A program made the position numbers and the translations under genes. From contig JAPNXP010000003.1 of assembly GCA_028753945.1 (NCBI GenBank), positions 3,348,001 to 3,412,000 on the forward strand: a stretch of DNA of 64,000 nt. The letters are read 5' to 3'. The notes beneath the pieces are model-generated. The model ran no database searches. It worked only from the letters and a program-made list of their open reading frames with translations, and was not told where the DNA came from. Every line of letters begins with the position of its first letter. Within the stretch, counting starts at the first letter, position 1. Positions 11,773-23,350 of the stretch are shown one piece after another. Source of the stretch: Hexactinellida sp. DTS-2022. Taxonomy: Eukaryota > Porifera > Hexactinellida.

Positions 11773-12294
11773 AGTCGGCATTCTTTAGCTCCTAATTTGA
11801 CAAGTAAACTAACTGAAGAAGCTGTTGTAATAGATTGCACTGTTAAATTCATACTTGGGCAATGTATTTTGCCTGACTTTAGATGTCCAATAAAAATTCG
11901 TTTTAAACAATTTGAAAATAGTGCAATTATTTTATATATTCCTGAGCGAAAATTTATTTGTGGATGTATATGGATCCTTTTCTATCTAAATACAATTTCT
12001 CACAAAAGAGGTGTTTCCGAAGTTACAACACTAATTTGTACATTCAAATACCTTCCGTTTCTTGACCATACCTTGCCATTTTTGAAACTTATTTCTAGTG
12101 TGAAAGATTATATATATATGAAACAACATGGAGCTTATTCATCCAAAATATCTATAAAATGTGATCCAATCCAAAGTACACAACCCAATATCAAACAAAT
12201 AGAATCAAAATCAAATGTTTTTGATAAGAAGATTTCTTTCCAACACGCAAATGATCATCAATATATTAATGAAATTGATTCAAAGACTGAACAG
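11773..12294 (+). CDS. Candidate exon: START-domain C-terminal half (B)
   Basis: The segment is open from an acceptor (TTTCATTTAG, ending 11772) to a donor (GAACAG/GTATGA at 12294/12295), 522 bp and phase 0 at both ends. The translation contains CGCIWILFYLN, then GVSEVTTLICTF, then LPFLKLISSVKDYI, an order like the second half of START domains (S-G-W-I-L.., ..VTYL.., ..P..L......). The last 60 residues are polar and may be a linker. It lies 6.4 kb downstream of exon A on the same strand. No transposon family explains it. The assignment rests on a visual motif match. Expression data would decide between a working exon and a relic. Confidence 0.45.
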
Positions 12295-12707
12295 GTATGA
12301 CTTCTCTGATACTTATGATATTATTAATTAATTTTAATTAATTAATTTATTATTTAAACCCCTTCGTTTCCTTGGGATAAAAGGTTAAATAGAAAATCCC
12401 CATTTTCAATTGAAATTGAATTAACTTTCAGTTTTACTTTCACTTTCCGAGGCAACGAAGGTTATATAATTATGCATCTATATTTTGATTCTAGATCAAT
12501 ATACTGCGATCTAATTTTAATGGGTCCTAATTATCGGTCTAACAAATTTAGTTAAAAGTCTACCAAAATTCGTTATACCTCAAACAAAATTCGTGAAATG
12601 TCTAACAGATTTGCCATTACCAAAATTAGTGAAAAGTCTAACAAAATTAATGAAAAGTACAAAATTACTGATACAGCTAGCTGCTCTAATTAAGCTAATC
12701 CTACATT

Positions 12708-12953
12708 CAGGGGCGTTCTGTGTGGGAGCTATGGGGGGTGCTGCACCCCCCACTTTTCGCCTATCTGGTCGGTAAATCCTGGGTCGTCGGAAAAACTGAT
12801 CGATTAACAGTAATTTCGGATATTCTTGTTGATGAAACATGTGGGTAAACTGTTCTATCTGCCTCAACTTATAGCACCAATGCCTGTTCGTTGGTAAAAC
12901 CAAGAAGTTACCCCCCCCCCCCCCCCACTCAAAATGGTCACGAGACGCCCCTA
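12708..12953. mobile_element. hAT-type MITE with 8-bp duplication
   Basis: It is bracketed by CCTACATT (12700-12707 and 12954-12961). The ends are CAGGGGCGTTCTGTG and the reverse complement of TAGGGGCGTCTCGTG. Inside are a run of about 17 C and a GGGGGGTGCTGCACCCCCC palindrome. It is inserted in the loop of the foldback at 12528-13408. Confidence 0.85.
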
Positions 12954-12969
12954 CCTACATTATCAACTA

Positions 12970-13153
12970 CAGTCGAACCTCGTTAATACGAACACCAACG
13001 GACGATAAAAATCTGTTCGCTTTATCCGGAGTTCGTCTTAACCGGAGTAATACCCATTGAATAGCCTTTGTAGGGACCTGATTTTGTGGAACTGTTTGTT
13101 CGTCTTATCCGGAATTTTGTATTAACCGTGTTCGTACTAACGAGGTTCTACTG
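12970..13153. mobile_element. Pogo/Tigger-type MITE
   Basis: The ends read CAGTCGAACCTCGTTAATAC and, inverted, CAGTAGAACCTCGTTAGTAC, flanked by TA (12968-12969 and 13154-13155). These CAGT(A)GAACCTC ends with a TA duplication are typical of pogo/Tigger elements. The 184-bp body is internally palindromic and non-coding. Confidence 0.85.
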
Positions 13154-13630
13154 TATCAAGCTATATACTTTATTGGACAATTAATGCACTCATATAGTAA
13201 ATTATATGGGTTAGTTTTAAATGAATTTGTTATACTTTTCATTAATTTCGTTAGGCTTTTCATTAATTTTGTTATACTTTTCAGTAATTTTGTCAGACTT
13301 TTCAGTAATTTTGGTAATGGCAAATCTGTTAGACATTTCACAAATTTTGTTAGAGGTATAACGAATTTTGGTAGAAGTTTTAACTAAATTTGTTAGACCG
13401 ATAATTATAAGCGAATTTTAATCAATACCAACTGTTGTTATTTTTATTAGATATTTGTATTAACCCTAGCACCTTTGATGGTTTTCGGAGTCATTTTGCA
13501 TAAATATTGCTAAATTTCGTTACCTTTTTACTCCTTTAAGTTTGAACTCTAAATTTATTAATTTCATAAGAAAGTAATCAATACACTGTAGTTTGTGGCA
13601 GTAAGTAAAGAATAGGTAGGTACTTATATA

Positions 13631-13790
13631 CAGTCGAAATCGGGTTTTTTTGCCCCCCAAATGCACGACAAAAGGAGGCAAAAAACCCAATAAGAAAAAA
13701 AACCCGATGGAAAACACATTAAGATATCACATTTTGCACGACAAAAGGAGCCAAAAAAAACCAATAAGCAAAAAACCCCGATTTCGACTG
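13631..13790. mobile_element. Pogo-type MITE with poly-T/A arms
   Basis: The ends are CAGTCGAAATCGGGTTTTTT and its near-exact inverted partner, flanked by TA (13629-13630 and 13791-13792). Inside, GCACGACAAAAGGAG occurs twice. The length is 160 bp and it is non-coding. Confidence 0.85.
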
Positions 13791-14300
13791 TATTAAATAG
13801 CCATATTGAATGTATAATTACATATGGGTTATCATTCTATCATGCATAGGAAATTAACCTAATTATTCAAAAAAATGTATGGCTTCAATTTTTTAGATAT
13901 GACTTGATTCTAAAATTTCGATTACTTCACACCTCGCGAAGTTATGACGTGATTGTCACATTTTGAGAAGCATGAAAATTCACTTAATTGCACATAATCC
14001 GCCCCCTCGAAGAGATAAAATCTGGAAATTTAATACAACATGCACATTAATGATGCGGACACGTTTGTAACATCAGATTGCCAATATGCTTACTCTTTAC
14101 GCTTGATGAAGTAATCATTCAATTTTCACATTGTTAAATTTGCTCCTTTTAGGCCTATTTACGCTTTAAATCAATGTTAGTAATGTTATAGACTAAGTGA
14201 CAATTCAGTAAGTTATAATGAAATATAAATAAAGTAGACAACACTACTGGATATATCTATCGAGACTGACTATTAGTTGTGGTTGGCTAATAAGTATTGC
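13791..14300. repeat. Arm of CTTCG-hairpin foldback family
   Basis: The section 13910-14170 contains the family landmarks in inverted order relative to 19140-19345 (ATGACGT, AAATTCACTTAAT, GCACATAAT, then GATGCGGACAC). The remainder is AT-rich with no gene. The matching centre may be the hairpin near 15995-16075, split away by the insertion at 14308-15971. Confidence 0.5.
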
Positions 14301-14413
14301 TTCTAACCAGGGGCGGATCAAGGAGGGCTGGGCCCTGGGGCAAGTTGTGGGTGTGAGGCCCATTTACTTTCTAGGATTATTATTACTAGAAATAATAAAA
14401 AATTCGGTAATAT

Positions 14414-15451
14414 CAGGGATGCCAACCTCTGGAAACCAAAAATCGGGAGATTTTTCCAATTTGGAGGGAGTTTTAATAAAATAGCGGGAGGTCGAAGATG
14501 AAAATTCGGGAGCCTTTCAAGCAACAAGTTTTTTGAGTTTTCGTTTTTTTCAAGTTTTTTAGTTATAGTTTTTTGTTTTTGTTTTTTTCGTGGACCAAGT
14601 TTTTTCCTAATTGTAGATATCAAAACATACTAATAATCATATAATATCGTTTTATTCATTATAGATTTTTAAAAATAGCATACCGTATTTATTCGAATAG
14701 TAGCCTAGGCGATTAATTGATTTTAGCCATTTAATGACAAATAATTTTTGTGAGTTTTCGAGAATATCACATGTTGATACAATTTATTTAGTATAGTCGG
14801 TTGATAATCGTAATGCGACTAATATTAGATACATTAATATTCTCAGGGTACCCGTGGTAAATTTGTATTTGCTAATTTGGGGGGCTATTATTGGAGGTAG
14901 GAGATTATTAGAATAGGGGCTACTATTAGTGTATACAGGGGCGTCGGAAGCGTGAAATCGGGGAGGGGGCAATCAGAATTTAGAGGGGGCACAGACAAAA
15001 AGCTAATTCTTAGTAGTATAAAACCCCACGTGATTTTATGTCTTTTTTGATAGTTTCTCATCGGATAAGAGCAGTGGTATCATGACATTTGAACTCATGT
15101 GTATCATTGGTGTTGTTATTTCATCTATTTGGACAGGGGAAGAGGCACAGGCGAGGGGATGCACAGATGTGGGGGGCACCGTGGGGGGGGCACCGAGATT
15201 TTTGAGGGGGGCACGTGCCCCCCTGTGCCCCCCCCTTCTGACGCCCCTGAGTGTATATACGGTATATTTTGAGTCTCCCGATATTCTTGACTAATTTACG
15301 TGAATAATTTAAACAAATCCCGTTATTTACTTAATTATCATAAAATCTAAATATATAAACAATTTCCAAAAAGCGGGAGTTTTAAAAGTTTGGCTGGTGT
15401 TCGGGAGGATTGGAGAAAAAAAGGCAAAAAATCGGGAGGGTTGGCAACCCT
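14414..15451. mobile_element. Middle hAT-type element of the nest
   Basis: The duplication GGTAATAT (14406-14413 and 15452-15459) flanks the ends CAGGGATGCCAACCTC and, inverted, AGGGTTGCCAACCCTCC. AATCGGGAG recurs just inside both ends. Without the inner MITE it is about 716 bp and non-coding. Confidence 0.85.
14936..15249. mobile_element. Inner hAT-type MITE of the nest
   Basis: The duplication AGTGTATA (14928-14935 and 15250-15257) brackets a 314-bp element with ends CAGGGGCGTCGGAAG and, inverted, CAGGGGCGTCAGAAG. The interior is rich in GGGGGCAC near both termini. Being innermost and with perfect duplications, it is the youngest of the three insertions. Confidence 0.9.
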
Positions 15452-16208
15452 GGTAATATGATATGTCCCACAGAATCGTGATGTACAACGGTCCTTATTA
15501 ATGTAAGACTGTAGACTCTCGTAAATACAAACAGGGATAAGGCAGACATATTAATTTCACCATCCTATCAAATGAATACTAATGACTTTGGTTTATTTAA
15601 TACGAATTTCGGTTATTGCGAACTAAATCTGACAGTCCCCCATGGATCGTATGAACGAGAGTTTACATTACTGTAACTATTTCCCTTTCCCTCTCAATAA
15701 TGTCAATCGAGAACGACATTCATTGGGATCTTGACTTCTCGACAATATTTGAAACATTTGCATGTCAAAAAATCCGAAACGTTGCAGTTGAAAATTAGAT
15801 ATGCCAATTCTAGTGACCCTTAGTAATATTTTATATAAAAATTATTTCCAATAAACAAAAATTCCCTCTATTTTTGGGATAATCTTTCGTTTCATATCTT
15901 GAGTGGGCCCCCTGAACCTTGGGGGCCCTGGGGCACGTGCCCCCCCGTGTCCCTTGGTTAATCCGCCTCTGCTTCTAACGTTGTTATTACATCGGCTCAT
16001 GACAGAAGTATATAGACCACACACCAACCGCGAAGCGATTGGTGTGTGGTTGTGTTCTGCCACGAAGCCCGCTAGTAGAGAGTTAATATTTTATTTATTA
16101 GCCCGCTGATTAGTTCCTCTAAGTGTGCTATTATTTGTATAAAGTTGAGTTATATTGGCCCAGGAAATGAATCTAATATACAAAGGTAAGTATCTTGGCC
16201 CAACTGAC

Positions 16209-16501
16209 CAGGGGTTTATCTAGTTGCCTGGCCGGCACTTTAAAGTGCCTGCCAGGCATCAGTTGTGGTCAAAAAGTGCGTGATTTTCAAATCGATTTAG
16301 GTCCCGGGTGTATTTCCAGATTTTCTGGTCGAGAAATGCTTTGATAAACAACTGTTTGTGCACCGTAGCAGTTTTATCTCCTTAAAATAATGCCGCATCA
16401 TTGAATTATACTGATATGTATTATGGCTAAACCTCTAGGGTGCCGGAAAATTTCTACCTCCATAATAAAGTGCCAGCCACGAAAATCCTAGATACCCCTT
16501 G
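16209..16501. mobile_element. hAT-type MITE
   Basis: The 8-bp duplication CAACTGAC (16201-16208 and 16502-16509) flanks the ends CAGGGGTTTATCTAG and, inverted, CAAGGGGTATCTAGG. The 293-bp body has repeated AAAGTGCC/TGCCGG segments in inverted positions and no coding frame. Confidence 0.85.
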
Positions 16502-16509
16502 CAACTGAC

Positions 16510-17374
16510 CCAATTTCATGATATTCACTTAACACTCTAAGTAACGCAGCAAGTTGTGTGTGGATCTTTTGTAGATTAAAGACCTCAAAACAATCTGAGT
16601 TATCGGAGAAAAGCTCTTCGAGCTACGCTCCTGTTGATATTGTTCCTCCCTTGAATGAGGTTGGTCAACTTACAAACCACTGTTTTTCCTAAATAAGTGC
16701 TTGTATTTGTTTTTCGAACTCTTTACACGTTCTACTTTTATTGACCAACTCACTTACCAATATGATTGTTATCAGATTAAACCACTTGTGGAATTGGTTC
16801 TTTAAGTTAATATTATCTTAAGGCTAAAAAATTCTATACTAATCTAAAGTTGCATGTTTATGAATTAATTCGACGAGGAAAACTTAGTATTTGGTGAATG
16901 GTATATAAAATAGGGTACAACGGTGCTAGGACATCTTCCCGAAATACAGTTATTTTAGGAATAATGTTAATAAAGAACTATATAATTAATTAGCTAATAT
17001 GTATATGTATGTGTTTAGTGGAACATGAAAATAATGAAAGCAATGGGAAAATATTAAATAAATATTACTAAGATAAATTATGTGATATGCCACGAAGATA
17101 TTCTAAATGCGGGATGTATATATATTCGTCGACTAGCTTCTCGATACGTTTATTTAGCTGGACATACTTCTTCTTGGATTTGGCTAATTCATACCCACTT
17201 CTAAATTTTTCCAATGTTATTTCACAATTGCTCTGTTCTATTAAAATTTGTGAATCAGTTTAGATATGATAGGATGTGTAGTATTAATTCGAATATCAAA
17301 GCCTCTATGCCAAACTTGTACATATTATTTGTCCTTGGTAAAATTTGTTTGACTCTCTCCCTTACGTTCCATAA
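16510..17374. other. Non-coding; possible MULE3 left end
   Basis: AT-rich, no gene. At 16927-16945 GGACATCTTCCCGAAATA resembles, inverted, the iterated CGGCAAGATGTC motif at 18560-18604. This would put the two ends of MULE3 at about 16.9 and 18.6 kb. Confidence 0.35.
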
Positions 17375-18352
17375 TTATATTGAAGATAAAGGACGGCGTC
17401 TTCGTCCATGAAGGTCTATACCAATCCAAGTCCTTTCAAAATAGTTAAGAAAATCGCTCAAATAATCTACAAGCTCATCACTTAGCCAATCGACGAGTTC
17501 TTCATAGCATGGGATTACATCTATTGCTGTTACAAAAGCTAGGGCCCTAAATTGTTTCATAATTACCGAAAATTCTTCATCATTTTGGCAGCGTTTTTCC
17601 ACTCCGAAGGCCTGAATGTGTCTCCAAATTGCTTGTCCGAAGTTAAAAAAACTCATCCTTGAATTACAGCATTTGGAAAATTGTGTGTTGCTCCTTTAGT
17701 GTTGAAAATATCTGATTATACGTCACCTCGGTTTTATCCTTGGCAATGCAAAATACCATTGGGATTGTGACTGTCTCATTTAGCAACGCGTGTATAGTGT
17801 ATGACTGATATCCAATAGGCGCAGAGTCAAATGTTCCGTCACAAAACCTATGTCGGTATCGTGCTATCATTAATATGTTTTCCTGCGTTCCAAGGATAGT
17901 TAGATCTATCTCTGGGCTTTTCGAGATTAAAAATTGTTGTCCTCTCGTTGTGTATCAGTTCGGTAAAATCTACCTCTGCAATTTTCCTCTTACGTCGAAC
18001 AATTTATACAAGGATTCTTTAGAGGGTAGTTTTACTGCTGCAGCAATAGAAATGGAGCTATAGTGGAATGTTGGATGACTGATGAAGTCACATCGTCAGT
18101 TTGAGTGGATCGTAATTTAATTGCTCCTATAGTTTTTGCTGCTTCAACAGAGGCAGTATCAGCTTGATGTTTGTGGCTTGAGGGAACCTTTTTCACTGAA
18201 CCACTGACTATATACTTAATCTTACGACTACTACAAATTCCTCTCTTCTCGCAACGCCAGTAGGTTACATCAGCTAAGTCCTTATCTTTCACATAAATGT
18301 ACCCATTGTAGAGTAGCTTTCTTCCTCCGAAAATTGTCGGCGTGAGCTCCAT
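17375..18352 (-). pseudogene. FLYWCH-MULE transposase (MULE3), catalytic-core deletion
   Basis: Reading leftwards: 18352-18032 is a FLYWCH zinc-finger domain (GGRKLLYNGYIYVKDK, then YWRCEKRGICSSRKI and H-K-H). 17870-17664 carries the first MULE catalytic block (CDGTFDSAPIGYQSYTIHAL). 17656-17375 has FNFGQAIWRHIQAFG and then the DEEF...LSDELVDYLSDFLNYF region near the C-terminus. The second catalytic Asp block (D-x-E-x-A) expected between TLKEQH and FNFGQAIWR is missing, and the frame breaks there, so an internal deletion removed it. Other frame changes lie around 18030. Proteins of this type move Mutator-like elements. This copy cannot be active. Confidence 0.85.
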
Positions 18353-18544
18353 AAATATTCTTTATTTAAGTGATTAACACGTGCTTTATATGACATCATA
18401 CTGATTTATTGTTTACAAACACCACTCTCACAAATTTAATTTTCAATTTATTTTAGTCATTCGTTGACAAACACCACAGCCAATATTGGATTAGCCATTT
18501 ATTTCAGTAATTTGCTTACATAAACACCAAAACAATCAATAACA

Positions 18545-18606
18545 GACAATATATTATTTCGGCAAGATGTCTTTCGGCATGATGTCCTTTCGGCAAGATG
18601 GGCGGA
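18545..18606. repeat. Iterated CGGCAAGATGTC motif, putative MULE3 end
   Basis: Three imperfect copies of TTTCGGCAAGATGTC occur at 18560-18604, about 200 bp beyond the MULE3 5' end. The other two MULEs here also end in iterated short motifs, so this is plausibly the right terminus. No target duplication could be identified. Confidence 0.45.
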
Positions 18607-18829
18607 CACGGGTACAACTTATGGGTTACAAGTATATGACTTTATTCGCTAATCAGTGCCCCATACTACTGTGTAATTTACTTTTCAATGATATATGTTT
18701 TGTAATTTATTGGAATCCAGAGCGTTATATACGTATACTATTAAAACAAGGCTTGTATCTTCCGAGTTGATTGAAGAGACTCGAAGGTTCTCTCTTCAAT
18801 AAGTTAATGTTTTTAACCCAAATTTCCGA

Positions 18830-19360
18830 CTTCTCATAAATTATCATGTCATTTTCACATTTTAAGAATCGGGAAAATTCACTTGATCACACATAATTCG
18901 CACCCTCTAGAGAATAATAGAACATTGACATTAATAATGAGGACATTTTGGTCACACAATTTTATCAATATGCTTTCTCATTATCTAATGATAACGTAAT
19001 CATTTTACTTTGATTGATTTGAATATATTTAATTATTTATTACTAGCGCGCTTCGCTTGCTAGGTCGCTTCGCGGCAGAACACAACCACACACCAACCGC
19101 TTCGCGGTTGGTGTGTGGTTTATATACTCCTAATATTGATTATAAAGCGTAAATAGGCCTAAAATGTCAAATTTAACAATGTGAAATTTTATTGGTGATC
19201 TGGTGTGACCAATGTGTCCGCATCATTAATGTACATGTTCTATTAAATTTTCAGATTTTTATCTCTTAGAGGGCGCGAATTATGTGCGATTAAGTGAATT
19301 TTCAGGTTTCTCGAAATGTGACAATGACGTCATAACTTGTCGAGGTGTGAGAAATTTTGA
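18830..19360. mobile_element. Foldback element centred on a CTTCG hairpin
   Basis: The left arm (about 18840-19015) and right arm (about 19140-19350) are reverse complements sharing landmarks such as GCACATAATTCGC and AAAATTCACTT. The centre (19045-19122) contains AACCGCTTCGCGGTT within a longer palindrome of ACCACACACC/GGTGTGTGGT, preceded by TAGCGCGCTTCGCTTGCTAG. Other centres lie at 5986-6040, 15990-16075 (inverted) and 38640-38718. It is non-coding. Confidence 0.75.
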
Positions 19361-19816
19361 GTGGAAACCTCAACTTGTTGGCGGGTGCCAAAAGTTACCC
19401 CTATATGCCAAAAATCACATTTGGAAACCGTCCACTTTCTTCAATCAACTCGTAACATACAAACAAATATATACACATACCTACCCTGGCTTGTGTTTTA
19501 ATAGTATAGATTATTATGCAGTTTTGGATTTATCATCATTTACCGAATTTAATGATACTTATACGTATTATAATTATTGATTACTCCAAATTTGTTCCTC
19601 CTTATTTTTCCCTTTAAATGAATTCTTCCTTTCCTTTCTTTAAGTCTAATAGCCCCTCTACATCATATGGCCTTGAAGGATTGCAATTTTGATCAATTTT
19701 TCTTGACCCTGTATATTTATGACATTTGTTTTCAGTCTTCGATGCAATGAAAAGCTCTGCTCTGTTTCGCATATAGATGATGGTATATATATATACTATA
19801 TATATATATATATAAA

Positions 19817-19991
19817 GTGTCTTTTTATCTCACATAAATGGACACTTTTTAAAAGTTTGCTTTTTTTACAACACAATTTAGATAAAAAAAAGCTAAATTC
19901 CCTATAAGGAAATCCACCATAAAAAGTGTCTTTTATGGAGTATTTTCCAATAAAAGTGTCTGGTTATTTAGAATAACTAGACACTTTCTAA
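19817..19991. repeat. AAGTGTC inverted repeat between TA microsatellites
   Basis: Four copies of (A)AAGTGTC or its complement lie between two TATATA runs (19788-19814 and 19995-20022). The outer copies form inverted ends. This may be a small MITE inserted in a TA tract. No genes. Confidence 0.5.
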
Positions 19992-20159
19992 CAGTATATA
20001 TATATATATATATATACGTATATATGAATATTCCTTGCTCAGAATGGAGATTCTTGAACAATTTTCCATTATTGGCTCTTCTTTTATCTGGTGTCTCAGT
20101 TCTTATACGCTTGAATTGACTCATTTCGTGCACTCCCTTGAAAACCACAATGATAATTT

Positions 20160-21212
20160 ATACGCAGATTTTTATAGTTACCCGCTTAGATGTTATTATA
20201 TTTAACATTTATTCGCGATTATTAACTTAGGTGGGCGATTATATGGGGTAAGCGATTATTCGAGTAGGGGCTACTATTCAAGTAACTACGGTACTGAAGT
20301 GCAAAATAATTACTTAAGCAATATTCGTTGAGTTTGCCTTTCGTTAAAATTAAGTTTGTACTGTACTGTGTATAATCGTACTATATAGGTACGAATTTAT
20401 CGAAGTTGCATAAGTTATAAGGATCTTAATGTTAATATTTGTTAATTAATCAGAGCTTCTTTACTTTTTAGATTATTTATTATTCTTTATATATATTTTT
20501 AGAATGTCGGACATTTCGTCTACGTACATTTCGTCTACGGACATGCCTAAATTGCAAAAAATCACCAGGAAATACGTTAAGTTTATTTTTACGTTTAACA
20601 ATAAATGATACTTTTGTGCGATTGTTATACAAATCACATCAAGATTACAATTACCACAATTTTCTATATATAAATACATATTTTATTGTAATTTCAGAAT
20701 TGATTGAAGAAGCTGGATGGTTTCATAAGTTGATTTTTGTCTACAGGGAAAACCTTTGCTACTACCCAACAATTTGAGGGTTCCACCTAATTGTGACGTC
20801 ATTCACACTTCTCTAGAAGTGTGAGCAAGCATTAATTGCTGATAATTCGCACCCTCTTTGAGACATATATTTGAAAATTTAATGCGACATGAAACCTGCT
20901 GTCTCGGTTGCTTCGTGATTAAACATTTTCATTATATTTCTGCAATTAGCACCCTTTTCTGAATTTTAACATGTTAGAGATTAAAGTTCATGATAAATTG
21001 GGGTTATTAGTCCATATAAGTCGAAATTCGTATTTTGAATGAATATTATAAATATTTTTTGTTTTAGTGTATAAACTTGTATTCTCTTTATCTTAGTTCC
21101 ATATGTTTCCACCACAAACATACACCTTGCTGCCTCTGTGGACTCTTTTTGTGTGTCCCCACCTCAATAAGTATTGCTACTATTGCGGAGTCTCGTGGTC
21201 GGAAGTAGTGCT
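20160..21212. other. Non-coding, unassigned
   Basis: It contains the motif GGACATTTCGTCTACG near 20510-20545, shared with the MULE2 ends, perhaps a stray terminal fragment. Another partial foldback-family arm is at 20790-20885 (GACGTCATTCACACTTC, then ATAATTCGCACCCTCT). No gene is supported. Confidence 0.35.
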
Positions 21213-22194
21213 GTATATGTTGCAGGCCAAATGCGTTTCCAGGCGAAACGCGTTTCGCCTGAGAAAAGACGCCAAACGCGTTTCGCCTAGGCCATGAGCG
21301 TTTCCATTTTTATATAATCATCATAGGTGTCTATTATTAGATATATTGAAATCACTATATGCTATTTATCGTTGATGTGGTAATTAGAGGCTATTATTAA
21401 GCAGTTAATTAAGATCATCCAAGCTCTTACTTTTCATTCATACACTTATTTAATTATTATTTATTTATACGATTCGAATTAAATTAACCTTCGTTATAGT
21501 ATAGTATTTTATTATTATAATTCATTATTAATTAAGGATCAATACAATTTACACAAATTCTAATACTGAGTAACGAATTTTTATATCTAAGTGTCCGATT
21601 TTGTGATTAGTATCTTATGTGACTTATGTAGCATTATTTACATTCTGACAGCTAAGTTTAACTACATATGTTTAATTGACAATTTAAAGTCAACATGAAA
21701 CAATTGCTATTGAAGCCAATCTATTAGTTCGGAGTCTGAATACATTAGTAAATACTAAATAGTAATAGTAATATTTCTCCTAGATATACTTATCCATAGT
21801 TTTCGTACCAATTAATAATTTGTACCACAAATTCCAAATGGCGGAAATGAATTGCGAAATTAATGTGTATCTTATCAAACTAATCTGAAAAACAGAATTT
21901 TCCAAGTTTGGTTGATTGCTTGTTATGCTAAATGTTTGGGACAATTTGGGGCCGTCGACATTTCAAAATGGCCTGCATATTCCTACCATGTTCCACTTGT
22001 AGCACAGGTGGCACAAATTTAAAGTGACTGTAAGTTAAAAACTAATTGTACTAATAGTTACTGCAGGGTATCCCCTTAAGTAATTTATTTGTCAACAGTA
22101 TGACATTTAATGGATGATACACTGAGACTTATCTAATCGCTGTGTTCTGGATACACAACTAACGTAACCATGATTCAAAGCGGATCATCGCCCT

Positions 22195-23350
22195 GTGTAG
22201 CAGCCCATATTATACCCGGTACCCCCCACCAGAATATTCCCGGTGTATAACTAGCCTAGCCTAGTTTGTACCCCGGGGGTTAAACTGGGCTAGCCCAGAA
22301 TATTCCTCCTGTCTTCGTTTATAATAGCATGTGCAAAATATAGATTATTTGGTGTAATCTATGATAGCATTATGTTGTATGAGTTACAGAGTACAGACTG
22401 TTTCATAAATAGGAAACCGCCTCAGAGTTAGTAAAATCCATTGCAGCTACTCTTTATATTTGTATCACATTTATAGATAGACAACATGTGCGAATCAATG
22501 GGATGGGGGCAGGAAAGTATATTAGTCCTAACAGCAGTCTCTATACCACGGTCAAAACTATTCTACATACCTCTCTAATTTGTTCACCGGTTGATTAATT
22601 TTATTGCTAATTAACCAAAAAGTACTATTAATTTTAAGTATCGTATAAGAGGTTTAAAATAATTATTGTAGACAATCCCCCAAATCCCTCTTGTATTACT
22701 CGCAAAACATGCAACCCCCCCTGTAAATATACTTGGATCTGCACCCGGACATAGCACCACAAAATAATTTCTATGTTTCTCTTTTTGAGAGCCCTTCTGT
22801 CTCGGTCGCTTTGCGGCGGATAATCAGTTAGGTCAGGTCTGCTTATTGTGAACAATTTTTTAAAATGAAAAACTTTTTTGTATGTATATGGGTCCAATTT
22901 AACAACTTACATAGGGTTGTATTAAGTCGTGTTCGTCTATTATGAAGTCTCTATTATGAACACAATATTGGACCCTTGAATGTTCAAAATAATAGAACCT
23001 GACTATACTTGCTTACCTTATCTAAGTTTTGGAAGTTAGTTTATATCTCCAATATAAATTCGGTTTCTATTATCCTAACGCTTTAATACAATGCGAACAA
23101 CAAACACAAACAACAATCGAGTTTTAATAACATAGATATTTCCACCATTACGGTATATAAACAGTATGGTATAACAATCCGTGTGCAAACATTATTCTGT
23201 CCTAGCCCAGATTATACCACCAATTGGGTATAATCTGGGCTAGGGGGGTATAATATAGGCTAGCCCAATTTAACCCCCTGGTATAAACTAGGCTAGGCTA
23301 GTTTATACCGGGGTATATTCTGGTGGGGGGTATAATCTGGGCCGCTACAC
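22195..23350. mobile_element. Foldback element with CTAGCC-rich arms
   Basis: The ends are GTGTAGCAGCCCA and, inverted, GTGTAGCGGCCCA. The arms (22195-22310 and about 23205-23350) contain matching CCCCCCACCAGAATAT and CTAGCCTAGCCTAG segments with repeated AGGCTAG. No flanking duplication is seen. The interior (22310-23205) is non-coding and includes a repeat at 22830-22998 that recurs inverted at 42247-42445. Confidence 0.75.
22830..22998. repeat. Pogo-like MITE relic, copy 1
   Basis: Segments such as ATTATGAACACAATATTGG, then CCTTGAATGTTC and AGAACCTGACTATA, match 42247-42445 on the opposite strand. The inverted GTCAGGT ends suggest a pogo-type MITE. Confidence 0.5.

Larger units (their letters stand above)
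12528..13408. mobile_element. Foldback element with TCTAACAAAATT arms
   Basis: The left arm (about 12528-12660) and right arm (about 13245-13408) are reverse complements. They share TAATTATCGGTCTAACAAAT at the outer edge and a repeated AAAGTCTAACAAAATTA-like motif inward. Two unrelated MITEs (12708-12953 and 12970-13153) sit in the loop. The mirrored reading frames in both arms come from this palindrome and are not genes. Confidence 0.8.
14308..15971. mobile_element. Outer hAT-type element of a three-level nest
   Basis: The duplication CTTCTAAC (14300-14307 and 15972-15979) brackets the ends CAGGGGCGGATCAAGGAGGG and, inverted, CAGAGGCGGATTAACCAAGG. GGGCCCTGGGGCA near the left end recurs inverted near the right end. 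After removal of the inner element it is about 620 bp and non-coding. Its insertion separates foldback-family sequence at 13.9-14.2 kb from the hairpin centre at 16.0 kb. Confidence 0.85.

Noticed and set aside
12593..13387. Mirror-image frames encoding MKCLTDLPLPKL on both strands
   Set aside because: They are the two arms of one foldback element with an AAAGTCTAACAAAATTA motif; the translations are a by-product of the inverted repeat.
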